From Verrucomicrobiaceae bacterium UBA2429 (GTDB lineage: Bacteria; Verrucomicrobiota; Verrucomicrobiia; Verrucomicrobiales; Verrucomicrobiaceae), in NCBI GenBank assembly GCA_002343505.1, contig DDQZ01000082.1, positions 476 to 13,911 on the forward strand: DNA of 13,436 bases, in the 5' to 3' direction. Below are positions 6,489 to 13,436 of this stretch, piece by piece. Position 1 is the first letter of the stretch, and every line of letters starts with the position of its first letter. The translations under genes and the position numbers were made by a program. The notes under the pieces are model-generated. The model saw nothing but the letters and a program-made list of their open reading frames with translations. It had not been told where the DNA came from and ran no database searches.

Positions 6489-9400
6489 TTATTGGGCTTC
6501 AAACAGCGCGCTCTGCTCGTCCTCGGGGTCAAGCGAGGCGGAGGTGGCTTTCTTGCTGGCGAGAAGGGCAAAGACGGCGGGAAGGAAGAACAGCGTGGCC
6601 ACGGTGGCGAGTGCCAGACCACCAACGACGGCACGTCCAAGCGGCGCGGTCTGACCCGCGCCGAGCGCCAGCGGCATCATGCCGGCGATCATGGCGAAGC
6701 TGGTCATCAGGATGGGGCGCAGGCGGCTGACGGCACCCTCGATGGCGGCCGTGCGGCGGTCGCCTTTCAACGCGAGACGTGCGCGGTCGGCGAAGGTGAC
6801 GAGGAGAATCGCATTCGCCACGGCCACTCCGACGGCCATGATCGAGCCCATGGCGGACTGGATGTTGATCGTGGTGCCTGTGAAGAACAAGGCCAGGACC
6901 ACACCGGCCAGCACGGCAGGCATGGTGGACACGACGACAATGGCAAGACGCAACGACTGGAAGTTCGCGCACAGAAGCAGGAAGATCACGATGATGGCGA
7001 TGACGAGGCCGCTGCTGAAGCCGTCGTAGAGCTGGTTGAAGGGCACCACCTGGCCGCGGATGTCCACCTTCGTCTTGCCATCGGGTGCGGGGCCGACTTC
7101 ATCAATGGTCTTGCGCACCGCTTTGATGGCGCTGCCGAAGTCGATGTCATGAAGGTTCGCGGTGATGCTGGCGATTCGCACCATGTTGTAGCGCTCGTAG
7201 GTGCCCACGGCCGTGCCGGGCTCGAGCTTGGCGATGGTGCGCAGCAGCACCGTGCCGCCATTGGCGGATTTCACCGGCGTGTTGCCGAGGTCCTCCAGCG
7301 TCTGCGTGCGCTCCTCGGGAATTTGCACCTGTACGTTGAAGCTGATGCCGGTGCCCGGATCGGCCCAGAACACCGGCTGCGTGAAGCGGCTGGAAGTCGT
7401 GGCGGCCACGAGGCTGCGCGTCACGTCCTCCACATTCACGCCGAGCAAGCCGGCGCGCTCGCGGTCGATCTGCACATTCACCGTGGGAGCGTCGAGCGTT
7501 TGCGCGATCTGCGCGTCACGCAGGAAGGGCAGTTCGTTCAGCTTCGCCAGCAGCTTCTCCGCGTGCTCCTTGCTCGCAGGCAGGCTGGGACCGCTCACGG
7601 CGATCTCGATGGGTGTGGATGTGCCAAAGCTCATCACGCGGCTGACGATGTCCTGCGGCTCAAACGACACGCGCACCTCGGGCAGCTCCCGTTTCATGAT
7701 GCCGCGCAGTTTTTCCTGCAACTCAGGCACCTCCACGCTGCCATCTTTCTTGAGCTGCACCGCCAGCCAGCCCTCCTCAGGGCCGCCGTTCCAGAGATGC
7801 ACGAGGTTCACCGGGAAGCTGGAGTTGTGGACGCCCACCATGCCGATGCTGAACTCCACCGGTGCCTCGTCACCGATGATCTTGAGGATTTTCTGCGCAA
7901 TGCCCTCCGTGATGCCCACCTGCGTGCCGCTGGGCGCGCGGAAACGGATCGCGAACTGCCCGCTGTCCGACTGCGGAAAAATCTCCGATCCGAGAAACGG
8001 CCCAAAGGTCACGATGATCAAAGCCGCGCCGCCCAGATAAGCCGGGACCAGCACCCAGCGCATCGTCACCGCCGCCTTCACCACACCTTGATAAGCCCGC
8101 GCCAGCAATCCCAGCCGCTCCTCCTCATGCTTCGTGTTCTTGGGCAGGAACCACACCGAAAGCACTGGCACCAGCGTGCTGGAAAGGATGAACGAAGCGA
8201 ACATCGCAAAGCCCACCGCCAGCGCCAGCGGCACGAAGAGCGCCTTCGCGGCTCCAACCATGAAGAAGGCGGGAATGAAGACGGCCAGAATACAAAGCAT
8301 GGCCAGCAAACGAGGCAGCGTCGTTTCGAGCGTGCCGTCGAGAGCGGCGCGGGCCAGCGTTTTTCCGCGTGCAAGATGCGTGTGGATGTTTTCCACCGTC
8401 ACGGTGGCCTCATCCACGAGAATGCCCACCGCGAGCGCCAGGCCGCCGAGCGTCATGAGGTGGATGTTCTGCCCGCTGATCCACAGGCCGAAGGCAGCGG
8501 CCATGAGCGAGAGCGGGATGTTAATCACCACGATGAAGGCGGTGCGCAGATCGCGCAGGAAAACGAGCACCATCAAGCCGGTGAGGACCGCGCCCAGCGC
8601 GCCTTCTTTCACCAGGTCGCGGATGCTCTGGTTCACCACCGGCGTCTGGTCGAACTCAAAGCTCACCTTGATGCCGTCAGGCAGCAGCTTTTGGAATTCG
8701 GGAATGCTTTCCCGCACCTTCTTCACCACCTCCAGCGTCGAGGCCTCCGCGCGCTTCGTGACAGGCAGATAGACGGTGCGCTTGCCGTTCGCCAGCGCGT
8801 AGGAGGTCGTCACATCGGCGGAGTCGGCCACTGTGGCGACGTCGCGGATGAAGACCGCGCCTTTGTCCGTGTGGCGCAGCGGCACCGCCTCCAGATCCTT
8901 CACGTTCGAGACGATGGCGTTTGTCGGCACGATGGGATACTTGCCGTCGAGGTTCATGTTGCCGGACGGGCTGATCGGATTCCCCTTCGCGATGGCCTGC
9001 ACGATGTCATCCGGCGAGAGGCCGTACGCCTTCATGCGATCCGGGTTCACATTCACCACGATGCCGCGTGAGCTGCCGCCAAAGGGCGGCGGCGCGGACA
9101 CGCCCGGCAGCGTGGCAAAGGCCGGGCGCACCTTGTTCAGCGCCTGGTCCTGCATCTGATTGAGCGTGATGTTCGGATCGTCCGTGGAGAATACCAGATG
9201 ACCGACCGCGACGCTGCCCGCGTCAAAGCGCATGATGAAGGGCGCCACCGTGCCCGGCGGCATGAAGGCGCGGCTCCGGTTCACCTGCGCCACCGTCTCC
9301 GACATCGCCTGGCTCATGTCCGTGCCGGGATGGAACTGCAGCTTCATGATCGAGGCGCCCTGGATGGACTTGCTCTCCACGTGCTCGATGTTCGCGATGT

Positions 9401-9617
9401 AGAGGAAGTGATACTCGTAGCGGTAGGTCAGGTAGCCCTCCATCTGCAGCGGGTCCATGCCACCATACGGCTGCGCCACATAGATCGTCGGGATGCCCAG
9501 CGGCGGAAAAATGTCGCGCGTCATGCGCTGCAGCCCCAGCCAGGCTCCCAGCGCCACGGCCACGACGGCGACGATGATGGTCCAGGGATAGCGGAGGGCA
9601 AAGCGTGCGAGATTCAT
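6489..9617 (-). CDS. RND-superfamily efflux transporter permease (AcrB/CusA-like)
   Basis: 1042 residues, the usual size for a 12-helix RND pump: TM1 (about 11-29), a periplasmic porter domain (about 30-335), TM2-6 (about 336-492), a second porter domain (about 545-858) and TM7-12 (about 860-1020). TM4 reads GGLALAVGILVDEATVTVENI, with D402-E403 where AcrB has the Asp-Asp proton-relay pair. TM10 reads GVAVANAILLVTFAD, with A934 where AcrB has its essential lysine (K940). GxxxD-like helix ends and the family MTSFAMIAGMMPLALGAG segment (about 971-988) are present. First gene of the RND-adaptor-OMF operon. The proton-relay residues set it apart from drug-type HAE1 pumps, and it also lacks the heavy-metal (CzcA) signature, so the substrate cannot be assigned. 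Confidence 0.95.
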   Translation of the reverse strand: MNLARFALRYPWTIIVAVVAVALGAWLGLQRMTRDIFPPLGIPTIYVAQPYGGMDPLQMEGYLTYRYEYHFLYIANIEHVESKSIQGASIMKLQFHPGTDMSQAMSETVAQVNRSRAFMPPGTVAPFIMRFDAGSVAVGHLVFSTDDPNITLNQMQDQALNKVRPAFATLPGVSAPPPFGGSSRGIVVNVNPDRMKAYGLSPDDIVQAIAKGNPISPSGNMNLDGKYPIVPTNAIVSNVKDLEAVPLRHTDKGAVFIRDVATVADSADVTTSYALANGKRTVYLPVTKRAEASTLEVVKKVRESIPEFQKLLPDGIKVSFEFDQTPVVNQSIRDLVKEGALGAVLTGLMVLVFLRDLRTAFIVVINIPLSLMAAAFGLWISGQNIHLMTLGGLALAVGILVDEATVTVENIHTHLARGKTLARAALDGTLETTLPRLLAMLCILAVFIPAFFMVGAAKALFVPLALAVGFAMFASFILSSTLVPVLSVWFLPKNTKHEEERLGLLARAYQGVVKAAVTMRWVLVPAYLGGAALIIVTFGPFLGSEIFPQSDSGQFAIRFRAPSGTQVGITEGIAQKILKIIGDEAPVEFSIGMVGVHNSSFPVNLVHLWNGGPEEGWLAVQLKKDGSVEVPELQEKLRGIMKRELPEVRVSFEPQDIVSRVMSFGTSTPIEIAVSGPSLPASKEHAEKLLAKLNELPFLRDAQIAQTLDAPTVNVQIDRERAGLLGVNVEDVTRSLVAATTSSRFTQPVFWADPGTGISFNVQVQIPEERTQTLEDLGNTPVKSANGGTVLLRTIAKLEPGTAVGTYERYNMVRIASITANLHDIDFGSAIKAVRKTIDEVGPAPDGKTKVDIRGQVVPFNQLYDGFSSGLVIAIIVIFLLLCANFQSLRLAIVVVSTMPAVLAGVVLALFFTGTTINIQSAMGSIMAVGVAVANAILLVTFADRARLALKGDRRTAAIEGAVSRLRPILMTSFAMIAGMMPLALGAGQTAPLGRAVVGGLALATVATLFFLPAVFALLASKKATSASLDPEDEQSALFEAQ

Positions 9618-9746
9618 TCGGGAGAGTGACGAAAGCGGGACGGGAGGCGCCGTTTTATCGGGGAGCGATTACGGGCCGCGTAAAACGTGTGGATTCAAGC
9701 TTCTTTCCATCAAATGCGAAAAAAATCTGGTGGTGGCAACGAGGGT

Positions 9747-10520
9747 TCACAAAACGCCGGTGATCATCCCGAAGGCCACCAGGATGAGCAGCATGCCGAC
9801 AATGAACTGGAGAGAGCGGATGGTGAGCTTTTTCAGCAGCCGGGCGGCGAGGAACGAACCGGCGAACGCGGCCAGACAGGCCACCACCACGAGCATGAGG
9901 TCCACCGGCGGACCTGACTTGAAAAACGCGACGCCATAGACCGGCATCCGCGCCAGATCGACGATCACCGCGAGCACCACGCCGGTGGCGATGAACTGCT
10001 CCTTCGAGAGGCCCGTTTTGAGCAGGAACATGCTGCGAAACGCACCCTGATTGCCCGACAAACCGCCGAAAAAGCCGGAGACGCATCCGCCGACCGGCAG
10101 CAGCCGCGCATCGAAGCGCCAGGCCGCCATCGCGGGAGAAAGCTCCATCGCCACAAAGCCCAGGATCAGCAGTCCGACGGTCAATTTCACCGGCATCACG
10201 GCCAGCGTGCGTCCCAAGAGCGAATACTCCGCCAGCGGCGGCAGATGCGCCAGCCAGCCCAGCGTCAGCGCACCTGCAAATGCTGCGAGGACGGCCGGAA
10301 TGCCAAAGCGCAGCACCACGCCGCGATCCGCCCGCCAGCCGACGAGCGCGAGCTTGAAGAGGTTGTTCGCCAGATGCACCACCGCCGTCACGGACACGGC
10401 GATCTCCACGGGGAAGAACAACGCCACCACCGGCATCAGCAGCGTGCCCAGCCCGAATCCCGACAGCAGCGTCAAACCCGCCGCGACGAAGGCACAAAGA
10501 GCGATCGCGAGTGTTCCCAT
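9747..10520 (-). CDS. TauE/SafE (TSUP) family permease
   Basis: 257 residues, almost entirely hydrophobic, with about seven to eight membrane segments in two similar halves. The N-terminal half has LSGFGLGTLLMPVVALFFP and the C-terminal half VSGFFGGLSGNQGAFRS, the repeated GxxxG-rich signature of the TSUP family, whose members export sulfite, sulfoacetate or other small organosulfur anions. The ATG at 10518-10520 starts directly with the first helix. A longer overlapping minus frame (9655-10647) is a shadow. The gene lies 129 bp upstream of the RND pump gene in the same direction and could be co-transcribed or separate; no clear terminator separates them. The actual substrate cannot be told from sequence. 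Confidence 0.85.
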   Translation of the reverse strand: MGTLAIALCAFVAAGLTLLSGFGLGTLLMPVVALFFPVEIAVSVTAVVHLANNLFKLALVGWRADRGVVLRFGIPAVLAAFAGALTLGWLAHLPPLAEYSLLGRTLAVMPVKLTVGLLILGFVAMELSPAMAAWRFDARLLPVGGCVSGFFGGLSGNQGAFRSMFLLKTGLSKEQFIATGVVLAVIVDLARMPVYGVAFFKSGPPVDLMLVVVACLAAFAGSFLAARLLKKLTIRSLQFIVGMLLILVAFGMITGVL

Positions 10521-10526
10521 GCGGTT

Positions 10527-10554
10527 GCATTACGTCAGTCGTAATAAGAGTCAA
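10527..10554 (-). promoter_or_regulatory. Candidate promoter with palindromic operator before the TSUP gene
   Basis: On the minus strand, TTGACT (10549-10554) is a good -35. Sixteen bp later TAATGC (10527-10532) is a weak -10 that ends 6 nt before the ATG, suggesting a leaderless transcript. Filling the spacer and overlapping the -10 is a 17-bp palindrome, ATTACG-N5-CGTAAT (10529-10545). Placement between the two boxes is typical of a repressor site. The regulator is not encoded in the window. Confidence 0.4.
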
Positions 10555-10643
10555 ATGACATTGCTCCTGCACTTCATGATGCGATTCCGCGTCAGGAAGC
10601 CTGCCTGCAAATGGGTTCGTTTGGCAAAAATTCATGATTGCCC

Positions 10644-10853
10644 TCACCCCCGGCCTGAGACAGCGACAGACAAGGGCGCGGGCATCAGTTCCCCCCGGCG
10701 CATGCGCTGGATGCGTTCGAGCTGGTCCATGGCCCGGTACATCTGGCGCTCCAGCTTGATCTCATAGCGGAGGATTTTGTCAAGGGTGTCAGCCGCCGGC
10801 AGCACGGTGGCAGCTTTGAGGGCTTCACCCGCCGTCCACCAACACCCCGCCCC
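10644..10853 (-). pseudogene. C-terminal remnant of a conserved hypothetical protein
   Basis: The minus frame is open for 69 codons after a TAA (10854-10856) and ends at TGA (10644-10646), but has no ATG or plausible start before its middle (first ATG at Q-M-Y). It encodes WWTAGEALKAATVLPAADTL followed by DKILRYEIKLERQMYRAMDQ and LERIQRMRRGE. This RYE-x4-RQ-x-YRA-x2-QLERLQ-type ending is one I recognise at the C-terminus of many uncharacterised proteins of soil and aquatic bacteria, including the type beginning with an NALKHGL-like segment. The N-terminal part is missing, so this is most likely a decayed gene truncated by rearrangement at about 10853. No function is known. Confidence 0.6.
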
Positions 10854-10855
10854 TT

Positions 10856-11074
10856 ATGTTCGACCCCGACTATCCCCCCGCCAGCGCCGAGATCGAGTCC
10901 GCGCCGCTGCGCGCGCAGTTCAACGCGCTTTTTGACCTGATCCAGGAGCGCGCGCACGGCATCCCCGGTGTGAACACGCTGGAGCTGACGCCGGACGCGG
11001 AGTACTCCCAGGCGCAACAGCAGGAGGTGGTGGCGACGCTCAACGCGCTGATCACGGCGCTGAAGGGGAGCTGA
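10856..11074 (+). CDS. Small hypothetical protein (72 aa)
   Basis: The only plausible plus-strand gene: MFDPDYPPASAEIESAPLRA followed by QFNALFDLI and an acidic, helix-prone C-terminal half. The opening, with P-x-Y-P-P, an S-A-P/E-L-R turn and QFN(A/G)L, resembles the N-terminal module of small proteins and tail-fibre-like proteins I associate with Verrucomicrobia; here it stands alone. Codon use (GCG, CTG, GAG rich) fits a real GC-rich gene, and a strong hairpin begins at the stop codon. It has no signal peptide and no membrane segment. It starts 2 bp beyond the open end of the remnant on the other strand, a divergent arrangement. No Shine-Dalgarno. Function unknown. Confidence 0.55.
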   Translation: MFDPDYPPASAEIESAPLRAQFNALFDLIQERAHGIPGVNTLELTPDAEYSQAQQQEVVATLNALITALKGS

Positions 11075-11096
11075 GGGCGGCCGGGGCGCCGCCCTC
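11073..11096 (+). terminator. GC-rich hairpin at the end of the 72-aa gene
   Basis: GAGGGCGGC (11073-11081), 6-nt loop, GCCGCCCTC (11088-11096): a perfect 9-bp stem that begins inside the TGA stop codon. No T-tract follows, so it may end transcription only partly or protect the 3' end. Confidence 0.5.
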
Positions 11097-11268
11097 AACG
11101 GCGCGAGGGCGCACTGAGAGAACAACTGCTGGCAATTTTTGAAGCATCATGCCTGCCGGGTATTCCTCCAGCACTGGACAACCGGGATGGATTCATTGCG
11201 CCGGGTGGAGGGCTGGCAGAAGCTCCGCACCACACGCACTTTGTGAGGCTTTGCCCGCCCGGTCGTGC
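11097..11268. other. Non-coding gap
   Basis: Between the hairpin of the plus-strand small gene and the end of the minus-strand 163-aa gene. I see no gene, repeat or promoter I can support. The open plus frame starting at 11149 runs antisense through the 163-aa gene and is treated as a shadow. Confidence 0.4.
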
Positions 11269-11760
11269 TCAAGGAGCATGATCAAGTGTCAATTCTATCT
11301 CAGGAAGTTCGTCGCGAAGGGAGCGCTTGATGTTTGGAAGAATGGTTTCAAGGGCGGCGCGGGTCAGAATGGCCGTCTCGGTGATGACTCCGATTTCACC
11401 ACGGATGCCGTAACTGCCTCCCAGCATCAGTCCCGGGTTTCGGCCTCCGGCGGGAAAGAGGCCGCACAGGGTTACCCTGCCCTCCTGATCGGTCACCCCG
11501 AAACTATTGGCGTTCCGGGCGGAAGTGATCGCATCGGATCGCTCGGGCTGATCCAGCGCCCAAAGCCGCTCAAACGTCCCGCGGGTGAGCAGCAACACTC
11601 CGACTCCTGCGACAGGCTGGCGGTCGGATGAGCGAACGACACGGACTGGCAGCTCCTTCACAACCCCGCCAGTCCACAAAACGCCTGGCGCCAAAAAGAC
11701 AATCCAGAAAAGGATGCCGATTAACAGAACCCAAAACAGCATGTAAACAAAATGCTTCAT
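11269..11760 (-). CDS. Membrane-anchored hypothetical protein with a carboxypeptidase-regulatory-like domain
   Basis: 163 residues. One N-terminal membrane segment (about 5-29, FVYMLFWVLLIGILFWIVFL) acts as signal anchor. The part outside the membrane has the pattern of a small beta-sandwich: LPVRVVRSSDRQPVAGVGVL (37-56) and GVTDQEGRVTLCGLFPAGG (88-106), which is how CarboxypepD_reg/DUF4198-type domains look (V-D/S-x-x-G-x-P-V-A-G ... T-D-x-x-G-x-x). The C-terminal 40 residues are helical and charged. It is the third minus-strand gene after the OMF and the 150-aa protein, 46 bp downstream of the latter. Role unknown; probably envelope or adhesion-related, by inference only. Confidence 0.6.
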   Translation of the reverse strand: MKHFVYMLFWVLLIGILFWIVFLAPGVLWTGGVVKELPVRVVRSSDRQPVAGVGVLLLTRGTFERLWALDQPERSDAITSARNANSFGVTDQEGRVTLCGLFPAGGRNPGLMLGGSYGIRGEIGVITETAILTRAALETILPNIKRSLRDELPEIELTLDHAP

Positions 11761-11806
11761 CGCACGGCGGTACGAGTGATGCTGTTACCCGGGCGTCAAG
11801 GGCAGT

Positions 11807-12259
11807 CTAGTCTGGCGCGGGCCGGTGGCTGCCCTCGTTTGACCGCTGGACCGGCACTGCCGGTTCAATCCACTCCTCATTCGGATTCGGTAATGGGCGC
11901 TGGTCAGCCAATTCTGAACGCACCAAAACATCTGTCATCCGGCCCGATGGAGTGAAACTCATGCCGACTGCCCCCCACCACCAGTATCCGTCACGCTCCA
12001 CCGCGGGTTCTGCCATGAAGGTGCCCTGCACGGCATTGATGATACCCGCCCTTGTTGCATTGGGATCGCGTGACGCAAGAAAAGCCACCCTCATCGCATG
12101 CACGGCGGATACAAGGCCGGATGACTTCTTCATCTGCTCCCTCAATGTCCGCTGGGAGTGGCTGAAGCAGGCAGCCCAAGCCAGATTGGTGGCAGCAAGA
12201 AGGGTGAAAAGTGTCTTCGATGCAAGGGTCATGGCAAGGGTGGTGGTGAACGGCCTCAC
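11807..12259 (-). CDS. Exported hypothetical protein (150 aa)
   Basis: I do not recognise a family. The GTG start (12257-12259) overlaps the TGA of the upstream outer-membrane factor as GTGA, a layout typical of translational coupling; a second choice is the ATG at 12230-12232 (M10), which places KTLFTLLAATNLAWAAC as an ordinary signal or anchor segment. The preceding cysteine context (AWAAC) is not a good lipobox. The mature part contains a polar helical stretch (about 32-65), a tryptophan-rich GYWWWGAVGMSF motif (about 91-102) and a proline/glutamate-rich C-terminus. Gene spacing suggests an operon with the OMF and the 163-aa gene. Confidence 0.55.
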   Translation of the reverse strand: MRPFTTTLAMTLASKTLFTLLAATNLAWAACFSHSQRTLREQMKKSSGLVSAVHAMRVAFLASRDPNATRAGIINAVQGTFMAEPAVERDGYWWWGAVGMSFTPSGRMTDVLVRSELADQRPLPNPNEEWIEPAVPVQRSNEGSHRPAPD

Positions 12260-13436
12260 CAGCCGCCGCCGAGGGCGCGGAGCATCTGCACGGCGGCCAG
12301 GAGGCGCTGGCCGTCGAGCTGGGCGAGGGTGAGGCGGGCGGTGAGGACGACGCGCTCGGCGTCCACGACCTCGAAGTAGTTCGAGAGGCCGCGATCGTAG
12401 CGCAGGCGGGAGAGTTTGGCGGTCTCCTGCGCGGCGGCGACGGCGACGGCGACGGCGGCGCGCTGGCGGCCGAGGGTGCGGACGTCGAGCATGGAGTCCT
12501 CCACCTCGCGCAGGGCGGTGAGGATCGTCTGCTTGTAGGCGGCCAGGGATTCATGGTAGCGGGCCTCGGCGCCGCGCAGTCCGCCGAAAAGCCTGCCGCC
12601 CTGGAAGACGGGAAGGGTGATCTGCGGCCCGATGCTGGCGGTCTTGGCCCGGCCCTGGATGAAGCCCTCGGAACCGACGCTCTCCAGACCGCCGGTGCCG
12701 GTGAGGCGGAAGGCGGGGAAAAACTCGGCTTTGGCGGCGCCGATGGCGGCGTTGGCGGCGCGAAGGTCCTGCTCCGCGGCGCGGATGTCCGGGCGGCGCT
12801 GCATGACGGTGCCGGGCAGGCCGGCGGGCACGCGCGGAGGGGAAGGCAGGCGGGTGCTGCCGGGGAGGGTGAAGCCGGCGGGCGGCTCGCCGCAGAGGAC
12901 GGCGAGGGCGTGCTCGATGGAGCCGCGCTGGCGCTCGATGGCGACGGCGTCGGCGCGGGTGAGCTCGAGTTCGGTGCGGGCGCGGGCCACGTCCATTTCA
13001 TTGGCCAGTCCGCCCTGGAAGCGGGACTGCTGCAGGTCCAGCGCCTCCTGCCGCAGGGAGACTGTCTCATTCAGAATTTTCCGCTGGGCGTCGAGGGAGG
13101 CGGCGAGGAAGTAATGCCGCGCCACCTCGGCGGCGGTGATGAGGCTCTGGGCGTCCACGAGGTCCGCCTGGGCCTGCTCGCGGGCGCGGGCGCCTTCGAC
13201 ACTGCGGCGCACGCGCCCCCAGAGGTCGAGCTCGTAGTTGAGGTCGAGGAAGAGGCGGTAGCGGTCGCGCTCCAAGGGCGGGAGGCCGGCGCCGGCGGGG
13301 AGGTTTGCGCCGACGCTGCTGGCGGAGAGATGCTCGTAGGTGGTGGTGTTGAGCAGGCCGAGCTGGGGATGCCAGGCGGATTTTTCGATCTGGGAAAGGG
13401 CGCGGGCGGACTGCACGCGGGCGAGCGCGGCGGCGA
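12256..13436 (-). CDS. NodT/OprM-type outer-membrane factor, N-terminus cut by window edge
   Basis: At least 393 residues in the window and open at the right edge; the missing part should include the signal peptide and, if canonical, a lipobox cysteine. Two helical repeats of the outer-membrane factor fold are visible. Diagnostic segments are NYELDLWGRVRRSVEGARA (first repeat strand/helix junction), QRRPDIRAAEQDLRAANAAI (the RPDI-A-E signature), LPVFQGGRLFGGLRGAEARY and YKQTILTALREVEDSMLD, all characteristic of the NodT/OprM/CusC lineage rather than of the TolC-like OMF at 4163-5446. It forms the outer-membrane duct for an RND or MFS-type tripartite pump, whose other parts would lie beyond the window's right edge. 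Its TGA overlaps the GTG of the next gene. Confidence 0.93.
   Translation of the reverse strand, partial: AAALARVQSARALSQIEKSAWHPQLGLLNTTTYEHLSASSVGANLPAGAGLPPLERDRYRLFLDLNYELDLWGRVRRSVEGARAREQAQADLVDAQSLITAAEVARHYFLAASLDAQRKILNETVSLRQEALDLQQSRFQGGLANEMDVARARTELELTRADAVAIERQRGSIEHALAVLCGEPPAGFTLPGSTRLPSPPRVPAGLPGTVMQRRPDIRAAEQDLRAANAAIGAAKAEFFPAFRLTGTGGLESVGSEGFIQGRAKTASIGPQITLPVFQGGRLFGGLRGAEARYHESLAAYKQTILTALREVEDSMLDVRTLGRQRAAVAVAVAAAQETAKLSRLRYDRGLSNYFEVVDAERVVLTARLTLAQLDGQRLLAAVQMLRALGGGW

Noticed and set aside
5805..9071. 1088-codon open frame on the plus strand opposite the RND pump gene
   Set aside because: It is exactly antisense to a clear RND permease and adaptor, the protein is a His/Arg/Gln/Asp-rich low-complexity shadow with no family motif, and such frames arise from GC-rich codon bias.
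9719..9725. Run of seven T on the minus strand after the TSUP gene, considered as an intrinsic terminator
   Set aside because: No stable hairpin could be found directly before the T-run, so the gene may run on toward the RND operon.
9655..10647. 330-codon minus frame overlapping the TSUP gene
   Set aside because: Alternative frame of the membrane protein gene; Arg/Gly/Ala-rich, no membrane segments. The 257-residue frame has clear TSUP signatures.
11149..11631. 160-codon plus frame opposite the 163-aa gene
   Set aside because: No domain or membrane signal; the minus-strand protein has a membrane anchor and a beta-domain pattern.
1..13436. CRISPR array, tRNA or rRNA genes, integron attC sites
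   Set aside because: No regularly spaced direct repeats, no cloverleaf-like segment and no rRNA-like stretch seen by eye on either strand.

Overview
The window is high-GC bacterial DNA carrying Gram-negative envelope functions: outer-membrane factors, a periplasmic adaptor, an RND pump and a class A penicillin-binding protein. The protein style, a small protein of a type I associate with Verrucomicrobia, start codons without a Shine-Dalgarno, and one perfect copy of the LexA-box consensus I recall for Verrucomicrobia together suggest a Verrucomicrobium/Prosthecobacter-like organism. No marker gene is present, so this is inference. Almost every real gene is on the minus strand; only one small gene is on the plus strand.

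Layout in plus coordinates. (1) 2-1420, minus: IS91-family HUH transposase with a GTG start, intact but running off the left edge. (2) 1421-1629: a 209-bp spacer packed with four perfect inverted repeats. The repeat next to the transposase start contains TGTTC-N4-GAACA and overlaps the likely -10 box. (3) 1630-3813, minus: class A PBP (PBP1A type). (4) 3814-4162: non-coding, dominated by a roughly 78-bp imperfect hairpin plus an abutting palindrome, REP-like. (5) 4163-9617, minus: tripartite efflux operon in the order RND pump, adaptor, TolC-type outer-membrane factor, with gaps of 9 and 43 bp. (6) 9747-10520, minus: TauE/SafE-type (TSUP) permease with a palindromic operator-like site in its apparent promoter. 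(7) 10644-10853, minus: C-terminal remnant of a hypothetical protein, next to 10856-11074, plus, a 72-residue small protein ending in a strong hairpin. (8) 11269-12256 and beyond, minus: an NodT/OprM-type outer-membrane factor (runs off the right edge), followed by two uncharacterised exported or membrane-anchored proteins; the first overlaps the OMF stop codon as GTGA.

How the genes work together: the central block is a complete drug/metabolite efflux system spanning both membranes. The right-hand OMF belongs to a second, separate envelope cluster whose pump and adaptor, if present, lie outside the window. The most notable signal is regulatory: the IS91-family transposase appears to sit under a LexA-type operator and to be translated from a leaderless mRNA, which would tie transposition to DNA damage. 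No CRISPR array, tRNA or rRNA was seen.
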